The translations under genes were made by a program, and so were the position numbers. This document shows positions 34,401-49,169 of a DNA stretch of 64,000 nucleotides, piece after piece. The DNA is from Promerops cafer. Taxonomy: Eukaryota; Chordata; Aves; Passeriformes; Nectariniidae. The DNA lies in the NCBI GenBank assembly GCA_013398275.1, contig VZSE01005984.1, forward strand, positions 7,269 to 71,268, given 5' to 3'. The notes under the pieces are model-generated. The model was not told the origin of the DNA and ran no database searches. It worked only from the letters and a program-made list of their open reading frames with translations. Numbering within the stretch: position 1 is the stretch's first letter; each line of letters starts with the position of its first letter.

Positions 34401-37400
34401 TGGAGAAAAAGCAGATTTTTGGTGACCTTGCAGCTAAGCTCTCTGCAAAAAAATGTATTTATACCCTAAGCTGATGCTGCTCTTAAGGGGAACTAAAACC
34501 AAGAGCTGTCCCTGCTCGGTCTGGTCTGGCCCTGCAAGAATTTTGAGTGACAAATAGAAATATCCCAATGATTTTATATCAATCTGAACCTGAGCTTTAA
34601 TTCACTCCCTCATCTCTTTGGTGCTGTCTTACCAGCCCAGCTCCAGGGAATCAGTGATTTTCTCCCCAGAGTGGATTCATGCTGTTGACAGAGGTGCTGG
34701 GTGCTGGGTTTTGTTGCTGTTGTGGGGTGCAGGGTTTATTTTCCTTTGTTTTTAAACAAGTCAATATTAGCACTTCAATCCTGCCATGCAGCACGAGAGG
34801 TGGGAATATATAAGGAGTAGTTTGATATTTCAGAAAGCTTTGTGCTCTGCAAACACAAACATTTACCTTTGAGGACACAAAACCTACATTAATGAGTGGA
34901 TCTTTGGGTGAGTTTAGAGGACAACCATGCTTAGAAAAGATTCTCATATTCCTTTCCTAATCAACCAAGAGAGAGAACAGAGGAAATGAAAAGCTGAGTC
35001 TCATTGAAGGCAACAAAATCTGACACAAGACCGGGAAAGATTCGTTATTTCAGATCACAAATTCCACAATCTGTGGCTTTACTTTGTGGCTCGATATTGA
35101 AAGGGAAAATATTGCAGGAAAGCACCCAGAAGCAGAGCTCAGAGAGGCTGGATGTGTTCCAGTTGATGCCAATCCCATCCCCTGATTTAGGAACATCACG
35201 CTGTGCCCTGGAGGATTCCCTGAGCACAACCAGAGCTCTGGGCCACCCAAATCCCACCACCCTCAGCTGTGCTGGTGGGACTCTGAGCAGGACTGCTCCT
35301 CATTCAGGAATTGATGAGGTGATTAGACAGCAAAACTGCTTTGCTCAAAGTCACCTAAGAAATCTGTAACAGGGCCAGCAGCAGGGGCCAAATTTTGGGG
35401 CCAGCCTTGTGTACAAGGTCCTGCTGATCCTGTGCTGATCCTGTGCTTCCCAAGAAGCGCAGCACCCTGCTTTTTTCAGCACCGTAATTAACGCTGAAAC
35501 GAGCGTGGTGCAACAAACTCAGCTTTGTTGGGTTTTTTTCTTCTTCTTCTTTCGTTTTTTAATATCGATATCAGCCTCACACCTCCCACTGCACCCTCTG
35601 AAACGAGCTCTGATTCATTCCTCAGCTTTGATAAGGAACAAATGATGCAGCCCTGGTGTGTGCTCAGCACTGGAGACGAAGTCCTTGGGCAGAATAAACC
35701 ACCAGAGCCCTCTCAGGAGCCAGGACCTGATCCTTGCACATTCCACATCCCCCTCCAGGGTTATTTTTTCACACAATAAATTGTCCCTTACATCAGGCAC
35801 AAAGGAAAGTGGGAAACCCTTCAAAACTCTGCCCGAGTGAAGATATTGCTAAACATCCTCAAGAAAATTCTGAGTTCTAGAATAAAAAGTTCTGGAGTAA
35901 AGAGAAAATAAAAAAAAATCCAACTCAGCCGTATTTGTCTGCACTTAGAGAGGTGAGAATTTCCCATCAGCAGGTACCTGTGGGGTTTTTAACACACACC
36001 AAGTACTAGAAGAGTTTCTCCCAGGATTTTTTTATCCTTAGGAAATGATCTGGTCCATTCCTGAGCTCCGAGATGCGACCGGTTCACCCCCTCCGAAAGA
36101 ACCCAGACTGACCCAGAACCCCAGCACTTCTTCAAGATTTAACAATATACAAATATTGAAGAATATAGAAATATTTATGAATACTGTTGATAGTGATCAC
36201 CCCCCTCCTCTCAGCTCTCCCTGGCCTTGCCTCTCCCTTCCTGCTGCTCACACAGCCCGTGCCTCAGCAGGCCTTTGATGAATTCTGTGACTCCCTGAGA
36301 GGCTCCTAAAGCACCTGGGCTGAAAGGAGAAGGGGCAGCCTCTCTGTAACTTCCCCACCTACAGGAGCATCACCCCGGTGCTTTTCCAGCTCCCAGAGCC
36401 TGTGCTGTCCCACCAGCACGGCGCGAGGCGCCCGCCCAAAACCATCTGCTGGGACACTGCACACCAGGGCGGCCCCAAAGCGAGCGCGGCGCCGCAGAAA
36501 TCAAACCCAGGTCGCCAGTGATTCACCGAGGGAAAACAGGATTAAGGGATTCAGCCAGTGCCACGCACAGAAACAGCTCAGCTGGCTCTGGGAGCTGCCA
36601 GGGTGAGAGCTCAGGGGAGCCTGGGGTCACCCCAGCTGGGGAATAAACGCAGCAGAAAGTTCCTCCTTCCCTCTGGAGCCGCGGGCTTTGCCTGTCCTGC
36701 TCAGGATGAACACGAGGCTTTTTGCCCAAAGAACTTTGCTCCCTCTTTGCCCAGTCTGCCAAAGCACAGCAGGGTTTTGGGGGGTTTTTAATGGTGTCTT
36801 TCTCCTCACAGGAGCAGAACTGAGGAGCAGGGAAGGTGTGTAACACGAGCTCGGGGCTGCTTCTCACGCCCTACATTCACCATTCGCAGAAGAGGCTTTC
36901 ACTCCAAATTCCTGTTACTGCTGACACGAGTTTAGGTTCTGAGAACGGCACTTTTGGCTGGATGCACACGAAGGCAAGTCCTAGGAAGGCGTTGCAGAGC
37001 TCACACTCTGTGTGCTCAGCTCACACAGTGGAACAAACCCATCTCAAAGTGTTTTAGAGAAGCCACATTCAGCCGAGCCCTGTGCCCATCTCAGCACAGC
37101 AACCCAGGGGCTCCAACACCTCCTCTCACACTCAGATATTGGCCAAGCCCTGCCCAGACCTAACACCCAGCATTTCTTCAAGCCAAAGGTGCTTGAAATT
37201 CTACTACCAGGTCAGAAAATCAAGCTGCTGCTTCCCCCTGATTCATTCAGCACACGAACCTTGACTCTGCCACCAAGGCAGAAGTTCAAACCCAAACTGA
37301 GTCACAAGGAAAGTCAAGTCCCCTTTGTCTGGTACCTTCTGGAAAACAATCATGCTGAGAGCCCCCTCTGAGCACCCAGAGTTTTGAGGAGGAACGAGAC

Positions 37401-39498
37401 CCAGCAGCTTTGGCAGCATCTCCTTGCCCCGAATCCCTGCGGAGGAGTGGGCAGAGAGCTGCAGAGAACAACAGCGAGCTCTGAGTGTACACAGCAGCTC
37501 CCGTTCCTTCATTTACTCTCCTGTGGTCTCCTCCAAACCTCTGGGAAAGCCCCCTGAGGGTGCAGCTCCTGAAAGCTCCTCGGGACGTTTACTTTTCCTA
37601 GGACACGGGGAGTGTGAGGGGCTGGACAGCTCTGCCTGGGGACTGACCCCAGAGCTCAGCTCATCTCTGCTGTCACATCAATTCTCTGCTCAGTCCATTA
37701 GGACTCCATTAAGGCCCCATTAGGAAGCTGGAGGAGAGGGGAAATGGGAAAAGTTTTGTATTTTACTCACTCCACGTGTGTTCCCTTCCAATTTTGCTGT
37801 GGCTGTGGCAGCATTTGATCGAAACAGCGAATTCTTGGCATCAAGGAGAAGCCACATCAAGTTCAGTCACCTGTTTCTGTGCCCTGGAATAGTCGGGGAG
37901 AGAAGGGTGGCGTGGCATGAGGCAAAGTGGCATTTTCGTGGTCAAAACAGCTCCTGTTTAAAACAGGAGAAAGTCTCAGCTCCCTTCCAGGGCTTGGTGC
38001 AATGTGATCTGCAGCCCCTGCGAGCCGGTGCAAAGATTCCAGCTCAGAAAGGCTCGGAGCCGGCCCAGCCTTGGATTCAGGGGTGTTCAACAGCTTTTAA
38101 ATGATCCCACTCGATTTTTGTGACACAAACAACCCCTCGTACACCGAACCCACACACCAGCACTGATGCAGAGCCCGGAGCATCCCCAGCGACCCCGGCA
38201 GGAGCCACCTCCCTCCCCCCGACCGCTGTCATTGTCCCCAGACTCCAGCGCGAAGCCGCCCAAATGAGCAGTAAAGCACAGGCAACAGCCACGATCTAGC
38301 TAAAAACAAAAGTTTTGCAGTCAGCATTTATCGATAAATTTATCTTAACGGGTGTGCATTCGTTGGGTGAAGCTGCCACCTGCTGGTCCCCTCCCCGCGG
38401 CTGCGGGTTAAGTCGTAAAATCAGGGGAAATGCCCCCAAAATAAATCAGAGACAGCCTCGTTTCCCCTCATTGCACCCAGTAAATCACGATTTTGAAAAA
38501 GGAAAGTGCAGCAACGGGGGAAATGCGATGTAAGAGCAGCATCCTGGGGCAAACAGAGAATTCTGCTCCGATTTTTGTTCAGGACTCACAGGCAGATTTA
38601 TGACACGTTATACAAAATACCCCCCATGAAGCAGAAATTCTGTTTGCAGACACGAATTTTGTTAGCCAACTCTTGTCTTTAACCCAAATTGATTTTTTTT
38701 TAAAGGGAGATATAAAATACAGCAGATGTTTCAAAGTTTCATCATCATGGCAGTAACATCAGCAGCAAAGAATGCATTTGAGAAAAATGTTCAAACCAGA
38801 CATTCCCATTTAAAATTCTGATTGCTCCCTAACCATCTTTTCTGCAGATTTTTGGATAATCTCCCTGATCTCCTGCAGTGCAGAGAGAGATAAAGGTATT
38901 TTCTTGTACTCCAGATGCACAAAAATGATAAAAATAAAGGGGAAAAAATAAGGGCTTTCCCTCTGGAGGACTCAGCTGTGAAAATTCCCCACTCTCAGCG
39001 TCTGGAGCTCTCACTGGGTGACTTTTAATTGTGTTTAATTGAGGTAGAGAAACCAGCTAGAACTGAACTCGATGATTCTGGTGCAAGAACCAATGAAGGC
39101 ATTTAATTTTCCATTTAATTCTCCCCTTTGTTCACCTGTCAACAGCTCTGCACACTCTGCAGTTATTTATTTTCCACACAATTTCACCTCTGAAGGTGCT
39201 TTGAGCCAGGGAAAGACTAATGAGGGATGTTTACCCTGCCAGGGAGTCTGGCCTCAGGAATCCTCACCTGCAACGTGAGCTGGGGCTGCCAGAATTCATT
39301 CAGCTCCTGCTCTCTTCTGCAGTGCCAGTCCTGCAACCCTGGGTGACCCAAATCTCCAAAAAAATCAGATTAAATTCAATGATTACATTCAGTGTGAGGT
39401 ATAGAAACCTCCAGTGTTGTGGCTATCACGGTTAAATGCTCATTTTCACTCTCAGGTGGATTTTTTGTTGGAATACACAAGTTCTGAAGGGAGAATTT

Positions 39499-39510
39499 GG
39501 GGATTTCCCC
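39499..39510. promoter_or_regulatory. Palindromic kappa-B site candidate
   Basis: GGGGATTTCCCC contains GGGATTTCCC, which fits GGGRNNYYCC fully and is symmetric enough for p50-type dimers. It is a single site in non-coding sequence; function is not shown. Confidence 0.3.
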
Positions 39511-42500
39511 TCACACAAAATGCTGAGTAAGTAAAAAACCCAACAAAACAAGACTGGAACAAACCTGGTTTAAATGATTTCTCTTTTTTCCCCACTAGAA
39601 AACATCACTTCTAGCAAAAAGACCACAAATTGCAGGATGTCCCTTCTTCTGTATTTCCATGCTCTACAACGTGTCAGATTGACAGGGATACCAGAAAATG
39701 AGGGGGAATTACAATGCACGTGGGCAAAACTGGAAATAAATCCTGCAGGCATTAAAGGTGAGGGCGTTTTCCCTTGTAATTCCAATTAAAATCCCAGATA
39801 TCCACTGGAATCCTGATTCTCTTCGGATGATGCTGCCACCTGTCCACTTTTACACCAGCACTGGTTGTAACTGCAAATGTCACATTTTAGGAAACTTAAA
39901 TCCAAATATCAAGACATATTTGTGGTTGTTTTTTAGAGTCTTTTTCTTTTCCTATTAGACAAGGCCAGGTGTCTTCCAAAAAAAAGGATTTTAAGTTGTT
40001 TTTCTCTTTATAGAAGGGCAGAATTTTCCTATGGGGTCAGAGCTCCCTGTGGTTTGGATCACACCTTAAATGATGCTAAAATCATTTATTCCCCCCCCAG
40101 TTACAGGCAGTGAGCTCAAGTGCATCACAAGTGCAGGCAGGCTGTGGCCAGGTGAATAAATTGAGGGAAAAAAAATCAGTTTTTTGGGGGGAGAATTTGC
40201 CGAGTATGGGAAACACTTGGCTGTAGAACACCAATTTTCCATGCCTGTCATCCTCTGCACTCCTGGGAAAAACAGCACCTCGAGCTGAAATGCAGAGAGG
40301 ATGGAGCAGAGCAGCCTTTCCTCACATCCTGCCACGGAAAAGGGGAAAATTCCCTAAATCCTGACAGGCAGCAAAAGAAACTTTTGCGTGTTTTCAGCAA
40401 GAATTAATTTACCTGCAACCTTTGGAAGGTACGAGGTCGGGGCACGGATATCTGCATTCTGCTGAAGGCTCTCCAGAATTTGCATGGAGTTTTCTGTTCT
40501 GATAACATCAGAGGGGGAAGAAAAAAAAAAAAAACCCAACAAACCAAAACAAATCAGATTGTGCTGTTTCAACAATCAGTTGCTGCAAGCGAGGTAAACG
40601 TGGACTTTCCCAGCTAAACCTCTCGATATTGTAAAAATATTGTGACTCATTTATTCTGATGTTTCCTCTGGCTTTGTAACTTATAAATGAAACATTAGGA
40701 GCGAATACACAAATGAGCTGAGGTGCTGAGTATTTTCATATAAGGAAAAATGTTGTTTTCAGTTTCCCTTCCAAGCTTTGTCAACACTCGATGGATTTTT
40801 CTCAGCAGCCGCAGCAAATGGAACATTTCAGCCTTTTCAGTGAGGCAGAAAGGGGCAAAACACAGCAATAAATCCCATCCTGCCATTAAACCACTGAATA
40901 CTCAGAAAATGAATGAGCTTTTTGATTTTTCTGTATGGAAAAAAAAACCAAAAAACCCAACAATTCAAATGAATGAAATAAAGCCAACCAAACCCAAATT
41001 CACAGAGCAGCCAGGTCAGGGCTCAGGGATGAAAGTTCCCTGCTGTTCCCACCCTTGGTGAAAATGTTTTTTGTCATATTGCTAAATATGTGCATCTTTT
41101 CAAAATTCTGCCATGGATTTTAGCATCTCTCCAAAAATCTCAGGACTTACGAAGCAAAAATCCTGCTTTTTGTGAAAATCAGCCCCTTACGAGCTATGAG
41201 AAAATGGCACCGCTGAAATTATTTACTCACGTAACAACAATATCCAATAAAACACCTAAAGCTTTAAAGCCAGTTTGCTCCTGTGACAGAGGTGATTCCT
41301 TTCCGCAGAGACCTCAAACAGAGTTTTTTGGGGTGTTTTTGGGTTTTTTGGGTGCATTTTAACCCAACAAATTCCATCTTGCAGCCCTTCACGAGCTCCA
41401 AGAGTCAGCGCTGCTGCCCTCCCCTGTGCGTGGTTGTAGAGAGACCGAAAGGCACCAAATCCTATTTTGCATTTCCATTCAGCCCGGGCGCCGTTAAAGG
41501 TGAGGCGGGATGAAAGCCTGCCCTGGTCCCCGGTGTGAACGGAGCTCTCCGGGGATGACTGGCTGTGGTTTGAGTCATTTGACTGCAGTCACAGCGAGAT
41601 TGGAGCCAGGTGCCACCTCTCAAAGCTCCTCCTTGTCAGGCACTGAGCTCCAAAATGAGCCCCAAAAGCCTCCAAGTCCTGCTCCCCATCCTCTGGAGCC
41701 AACAGGGAATTCTGCTTCGTGTCCTGCCTTTGCTGCTTTGGGGGAAAACTTGGAAGAAGAATTCTCTAAGATTTGGGAAAAGACAGAGCCAAGCGTGGCT
41801 GGACCCTAGGAATCTGTTCAGGAGGAAGTTAATTGATTAATTAAATTTGGTTTCAAAGCTCTACCATCCTCCTACCTGGAGTTCCTCTCCAGCATCAGCT
41901 CCCAAATAAGAGGAGGCTTTGCCTCTTCCCTGTATTTTCTGAGGGAGAGCAGTGAATTAAACCTCCAATAATATCAACACAGCTCCCAGGACCACACAAA
42001 ATAATCCAATTTTAGAGCTTTTGCACAAACATTCCCCCTGTTAACAGAAGAGAGCCCTGCAGGTAATTAACTCAGCCTAACAAGGCTCAGCCAGGCAGGA
42101 CACAACGTGTTTTATGGGGATTTTTCTGCCTGGGCCCTGTTTTATGGGGACCATTCCTTTTTTTCTGACCCTTTGGACGTGGCCCCAGGCAGGAGCAGCT
42201 CCTGACTCACCCTAAAATCCACCCCTTGTCCTGCAGGAAAAGTGGGATTTGCTCAATGCCTCAGGAGCAAATTAACAACTCTCTGAGAGAAGTGGGTGAA
42301 AAACTGAAATATCTCTGTGCTACTTCATTGCCAGGTCTGAGGTGCCAAGATTTTTCTTTTTTTTTTTTTTTTCTCCTTCCCCCCTCCACTTCCAACTGTT
42401 CTGGTTTATTTTCAAATTTTTGACATTTAACATTTATCTTCAAGAAGCAGCACCTGCAATCGAGTGGGTGAGAGTATTTCTGTAATTAATTTTTAAAAAA

Positions 42501-45330
42501 GGCAAATCCAGGGACTTCAGCTGCAGGGAAGGACTTGCAAACATGAGCTTGAGTGTGTTTGAGATTTAAGAATAGACTACAAATATGAGAAACACTGAGG
42601 CTCATCTAATCCTGCTAATCTCAAGCCAATCATTGAGGATCAGACTGGGGATTTTTAAATATTTAAGATAATGCTATGCAGAATAGCTGGGCACACTCCT
42701 AAAAAACAAAAAGCTCTGGCTCTCCCTGGCTATTTCAGCTGGAATAATAACATTATCCTGGCATCCAAAAAAAACCCCAACCACCAAAAAATTTTTTTTT
42801 TTTTTAGCCAGGTGGGCAAGTCCCTTCTTGCTTTGCACAGGTGGAAAGCTTGGCCCAGGTATTTGCTCCTCCTCCAGCTCTGATTTTTTGTCCTGGAATC
42901 ACAGGAATGATAACAAAGAACCTGCATATTTAATCTGGCAATTGCCATTTCTCTCACTGGGTAAATATTTAATTCTTTCCCTTTTTTTTTTTTTTAGCCA
43001 AGATCCCCCTTGTGTGAGCCGTGTTTTCCATTAGCCTCTTAACCCTGGATAAAGAGGAACAAATTCCAAGCAACACCTGTATTTTTGCATTTTTCTCATT
43101 TCCCTACCCAAACTCACCCTCAGCCAGCTGCATATCCTAGAAAATTGCATCATCTTTCAGCTCAGCTGAATGGTAAATGTCATTTTTTGGGAACAAGATG
43201 CTGCTTCCTGCAGGAGTTCAGAACTCCTTCCATGTATTGGCTCAATTAACAAAGCCCTGCTGGAATCAGTGACTCCTTAATTTTAACAGCTCAGTCTGTG
43301 GCTTGAAGTGAGGGTTATGAACCTTTTTTATGAGAATTAAACTTTTTTTTTTTTCCCCTAAAAATCTCAGGTTTCAAGGAGTTTATTCCCATTTTTCTGT
43401 GCCTCGGGTAAAAGGAAAAAAAAAAGAAAAATCTGTGATGTTAAAGAGTTAAATCTTTTAGGGGCAGGAATCTTTAGGGACAGCAGCTACAGCAGAAGGA
43501 AGTGGTGCTGAATTTCCCCACTGGAAGGATGAGATGCAGGTTTGTAGCCATGGAGAAATTAGGTCAGACTCCAGAAGACACAAAATGATTTATGCTAATG
43601 AAATATTAACTCCCAGCAAGGAGGGGAAGATGTTGGCGTTTCATGGGAACTGAGTGCTTGAGAAGAATAATAAAAATAATAAAAAAAACCCCAAACACGT
43701 GGCAAGAAACCAACCCAAACAATGCCCAGGTTGGACTGGTTTGGTCAGAGAGGCTGATCCTCAAAATCTGACAGAGCAATCATTTATTTGTTCATGGTTC
43801 AAGCAAATGAAAGCAGGAATAATCCCGAGGAAATCTCTCCTGTAGCAAATAAACACATTTCTGTAAAATATATCTATTGAACAGCAGCAGTCTGGCTTTG
43901 GTGAGATGTTTCTCCTTCAATTTTGTGCCTCAGCTCGATGAAACAAAGGCCTGGCTTTTAAAATTCTGTCACAACAGAGCTGGGCACACACAACTCTTGG
44001 AGATTCATTTATCCCCCTACAAAGGAATTTAATGCCTCTGAATACATTTCTCAGCCTTGCTGATTAACAGGATGTACTTCCTTATTTTGAGGTAAATACC
44101 AGCTGTCACAATTACCAAAGAAAAGCAAAAAGGCAATAAAATACACAACATTTAACAAATAAAATAGCTCAGCAAACTCGGAAGTTTTACGAGGTTGTTT
44201 TGCAGGGTTCTGTTCTTATTCAGAGTTATGATGCAGAGACCAGCAAAGATCAAATTTCAGAATTAAGAGTTAAATTTGGGTATCATTAATTTGAATATTG
44301 ACCATAAGAGCAGGGATTTCTTTTCGCTGCATCCTCTCAGACCAGCCAGAATCCCATTAAATTCCACTTCTACAGAAAATCTTTTTGGGTTTGCTTTGTG
44401 CTTTTCTTGAAATCAAAATTATTTGTCCATTCCAAGCGACTGCTTGAGGTCGAGGATCAAGAATAACAAGATTTTTACTCCTTTTCCAGACAAAGTGCAA
44501 TCATTTTCCAAGCAATGACAACAATCCTGAGCTTTCCCATCCCTGCAGGAGCAGATTTGGGGAACCCTCACCTGTTTTTCCCCACCTGCAGCACAAATCT
44601 ACAAATCCTCATTTCCCGTGGCTTTTCCCTGTCCCCGTGTCCAACCATACACTGAATAAGCAGCGTTTTTATGCCCCAATAAAATAACTTCTCCCCATTT
44701 TTCTGCAGCCATGGAAGGGCTGAATTAACTGACCTCAGTGGGAGTTGTTTCCCTGATGCTGAAGGAATTTGGATGGAGGCCACTGGCAGTGAAATACAAT
44801 CTGGGTGTATGGGAAAAGGGCTCGGAAACCTGACCCCAGATTAAACCCCATTGTTTTTTGTGACTTTCAGAGGAGTAAAATGGATTTAGGGCCTTTATTT
44901 TCTTCTCCCTACTTGTGCATGGCTTTAATTATTAACCCCAAATAAGCAAATTTTCATGCTGCCAACCTGCAGTTAATGCAGAGCAGTTGCAATTTGGCCC
45001 ATCTAAATTCTGGTTTTATTCAGCTGCCCTGGCTGGATAACAGGCTCCAGACTCCCTGACATGCAGGTATTTAGGATCACTGCTTACATGGATTTTTGCT
45101 TTGGGATGAGAGGTTTGCTGAGGGTTTGGCTGTAGAAACACAAAGTTTCTGGCAAATACCATCAGTGATTATTACAAGTGGTTCAAACCCCCTTCAAAGA
45201 AGAAATTCAGCACCAAGGGACTGAATTGTACAGAAATAAAATTGTGAATAATTGAAATATTTCCCTCACAGCTCACTGTGGAAGTCCTGCTTTAATCCAG
45301 GCACCTTGGAGCTTATATTTAATATAAATA

Positions 45331-45338
45331 ATTTGCAT
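45331..45338 (-). promoter_or_regulatory. Perfect octamer motif
   Basis: ATTTGCAT in intergenic AT-rich sequence. It may be a chance match. Confidence 0.2.
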
Positions 45339-48300
45339 TTTGGTGTTTTCTCCCCTCTGGGCAGAGATGATCCAGTGGAGAATCACCAAAATTTTTGTTC
45401 CTGCCAGACCTGGCTGCCTGTCAAGTGCTCAGATTTTCAGGCACCACCTCTCTCTGGAGAGCAAACTCGACTCCAGCTCCATTCCCAAAGCTGCTGCACC
45501 AAGGAATTCCGTGGAATATTTGACTCCCAGGGACCAAAAGGTGTGAGGGCCCCAGCTCAGACTGCACGAGCCCCAAAATTCCTGATTTTAGTGCTTCCCT
45601 GAGTCCCTGCCAGGCCAGAGACGGCCACGGGATGAAATCTGGCAGGGAGGAACTTTCTGTCCTGACGTGACCTTCTCCCCCTCATCAGCACCAGCTCTGA
45701 GACTGGGCAGAAAATGAGAGAAAACAGATTAATAAACACTGTTCATCCACCTCAACCAGGGCAGGACAAGAATGAAGGGAGGGAATTGCAAAAAAAAATA
45801 AAAAGAAAGTGAAAATTCAGGGGTTTGGGGCGCAAATTCCCCATTTTGTCCACGTGCAAAAACTCTCTTGAGCAAGAAAAGCTCTTTGAGCCCCTGAAGA
45901 GAGGAGCAGATCCCAAGTGCTGGAGTCTGTCAGGGGCAGGAATTAAAAGGTGAGGGAGACATTTATTGTGCAAGAGTTGGAAGGAGCCTGTTTGGCCTGG
46001 CCACCAGCCACGGCATTGTATTTCAATAACAAAGCAGATAAATGATCCTTAAAAACACCCAACTGAAAATGGAGAAACTCAAGCACCCAGACTCCAAAAA
46101 ATACCTGTTTGTGTGGCTCTGGCTCCCAAAACATTAACCCTGAGCATCCTCGAGCTGAGTTTATCCTCTGCTGAACCAGGAACGAGCCTCAGCTTTGCTG
46201 AAACCTGGTTTAGGTGTGAATAAACCTAAATAAAATTCATGCCCAGTGTGCTGCAGGGACACAGAGAGGGGACATTTCCTGTGCCACATGGCCCTGGTGT
46301 GCTCTACAATTCTCTCATTTCAATCCCACCTTCTAAAAGTCCTTTGAGATGAACGATCCCACCCGAGCTCTCACCTGAGCTTTTCTAAAACCAGCTCCAT
46401 TTTCTGCACTGCCCCTTCCACCCCCTTTTTGTCCCAGCTCCCAGTGGAGCTGCCAGAAACCACCACAAATGTCTGAGACATCAACTTTGCAAGGAGGGAA
46501 AAGCATCAGAAATTGGATTTCTGCCGTGCTCTGCACATTTTAAACCGCAGGGAAGTTCTCACACATCATCCTCATACATCAGATTTGTTTCAACATTAAA
46601 TTTCCACACCCTCTCCTCTGTTTCCCTTTTTGCTGAGCCTGTTTGGAATCTGGTGTGGGTTTTTTGCTGCCGAGGGTTTCCTTTGGTCTGATTCCCAGCA
46701 CCATCTAGTGACACAACCCGGGATCTAAAAACAGCATTTTATCTTCCTCCCTCTCGATTTTTTCTTGACCTGGTTTTGCTTTTCACTCGTCACAAATTAA
46801 AATTCGGCTTCATTTTTACAAAAATATTTTACAACGTATCTCAAAAGCCAAACGTAATTATTGTGATTCCCCCCTGTGCTTTCTGCTCCAATCTCCTTCC
46901 ACCCAAATAACAGCACAGAAATTCCCCAAACACTTCAGGTAGCCTAAAAAAATCTGCATTTCAGAAGGAATAGGAAGTGCTGAGCTTGGAAATCCCTTCA
47001 CCCTGGTGCCCTGGAGCTGCAGTTGATGCTAGCACTCCCCAGCTGAAGGTTATTTGTTTGAAAGATGAACCATCAGTGCCTTTCAGAGTTTGCAAATATA
47101 ACATTAGCATTTATTTCAGATCTCTTCAGTGCACACACAAATGGCAATGGCCAATTCCTCTGCACAAATGTCTGGTTTTCAGCTCAAGAGCAAACCCCCA
47201 AGAAGCCCCATGGGTTTAATTCCCATTTTTTCTGTCTGCCTCCACGCAGCCAGTCCAGCCTGAGGGAAAATAACCATTGTTCCTCCATCACCACTCATTT
47301 CTGAACTCGGGAGCTGAATGCACTTTGTTTCCAGAGGCATCAGGATGAAGGGATGAAAAATAATGCCAGGAACAAACATCCCTGAGCCCTGTTCTGGGGA
47401 GATGGAACTCTGAGCATTCCCATTAAAATTTAACAGGAGCGTGGCCCCGGGACTCGGCAGAACGAAACATCTTAAACCACTCAGTTCCCTCCCTTGGTCG
47501 CTAAAAATAATTGTCGCTAAAAATAAAAATATTCCGATTTCCAAGGGGCAGTGAGGTAACAGGAGAGGCAGACTCTGCAGCTTCCAGCACTGGAGGAAGG
47601 GCAGTTTTATCATGGAATAATCATCCCTGCCTCTGCAGGAACGGGGAAATCTCCCCCTCTACAGCCAAGGTGACTCAGCTGGGGAAGGGGGAAGAAGAAA
47701 AATGAAAGAGAATTCCCTGATCACTGAAAACACAGCAAATCCAACCACTCGCTGATGTGAGGCCACAAGGCTGCAAATGCAGAGCAATTTCTGTAACTCA
47801 GCCCCCTCCGACACCACAAAATCTAAATTATTCCTCTCAGAGCTCAGCGAAGTCCTCACTGCAGCCACCAGCAGGTTTGACTTCATCAGCGGCATCCACA
47901 GCAGCCCGGGGTGAATCTCCCTCTCCATCTCACATTTCAGGTGCTCTGGGACAACCACCACGCTCTGCTCAGAGCCCAGCACTGATCAGCTGAGGAAGCA
48001 CAGCCAGATGATTCCTAAAGGTTTGCTTTGGCAAAGAAACCAGAAGGAGAAAGCAAAAAAAAAAACCAAAATAAAGGAAACATCTGAAAGTTTTTTTCTT
48101 GTCTGAATAAACTCTTTCTTAGTGAAAAATGGATTAAAGTGAGGAGCACCCAAAGGAAGAGCCATCAAAATGCTCCAATAATAATAAGATTTATCCCTTT
48201 TGTCCTTCCATGCCTATTAGGCCTCTACATTTAAACTTTTATCTGGATATTTGTGCAGTATAGACCTGTGAAAAGCTCTGTCAGAAAAGTGATGAATAAA

Positions 48301-48348
48301 AAGGTTGATCCCGAGGTTTTTTTTTTTGGAAAGCTGGGAAGCGCTGCA

Positions 48349-48428
48349 TATCCTTTGGGATTGGGTGATCAATTCCATTTGGGATTGGGTGACAAATTCC
48401 ATTTGGGATGAGGTGATAATTCCATCCT
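48349..48428. repeat. Short tandem repeat of about 28 bp
   Basis: Three diverged copies of a unit containing GGGATTGGGTGA followed by AATTCCATTT. Confidence 0.75.
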
Positions 48429-49169
48429 GGACCTGTCGGGTCCGTGGAACAGAACACCCAGCACTGGCAGCTCCTCCTGCCCAGGGGAGGTCACTGTTGC
48501 TGCACAGAACGGCTCAGATGGGGCAGTTTTGGGTTTAACGGCGCAGTTTAAATGTGGAACACCAGCAGACCCCTCCTACAGCAGCTCAGGGTTCCTTTCC
48601 TTCCTCACCTTTCCAGAAATCCACCAAAAATCAAACCCACAACCGCATCATTCCGAGTGGAGACTGATCATTCTCAGGGCTGCACCCAGAGCAAACCAAA
48701 TCCCATCCCCAGATGCCTCAAGGAGTCAAAAAAGGGCAGATTAAAATAATTTCTTCACCTTCAATCACCTGCAATTCAAGACCACACAGCTGAGAAGTCA
48801 TCAACAATTAACTGCATCTGATCACTGCATTAAAATTACAGAATTATGTCCCAGGGGAGAAGAGCTTTGCTTGTCCTGGTCTGAAGAGGTGAAAACTCTG
48901 GAAAATGACTTTGATTCCCCTCTGAGGGGGACAGAGCCAACCCAGCAGCCCCACACGAGAGGAATTTCCTCAGGGTGGAACATTTCAGGGAGGTAAAAAT
49001 AGTCTGAACACGCCACGCCTGCCATGGCCAGGGAGCTCTGGCTCCGAGGAAAACATTTGGAGGTAACCATGGAGCGCCAGGAGGGATGAGTCAGGGGCAG
49101 GTAATTCTTGGAAACGAAACAATGGAGATCACGCAGGAGGGGACAGTGACACTGTCAGTGTCACCTTTG

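Larger units (their letters stand above)
31445..49169. other. Long gene-poor region upstream of POU2AF1
   Basis: No exon with recognisable protein similarity was found. Short CpG-richer patches occur at about 36417-36520 and 38160-38400, a near-perfect NF-kappa-B site at 39499-39510, and an octamer at 45331. The region lies between the divergent 5' ends of POU2AF1 and the OCA-ankyrin gene, so it may hold enhancers or an untranslated first exon. Confidence 0.5.

Noticed and set aside
47179..47613. 144-codon - strand frame
   Set aside because: No recognisable domain, no supporting splice context, and hydrophobic stretches typical of random AT/GC mix.
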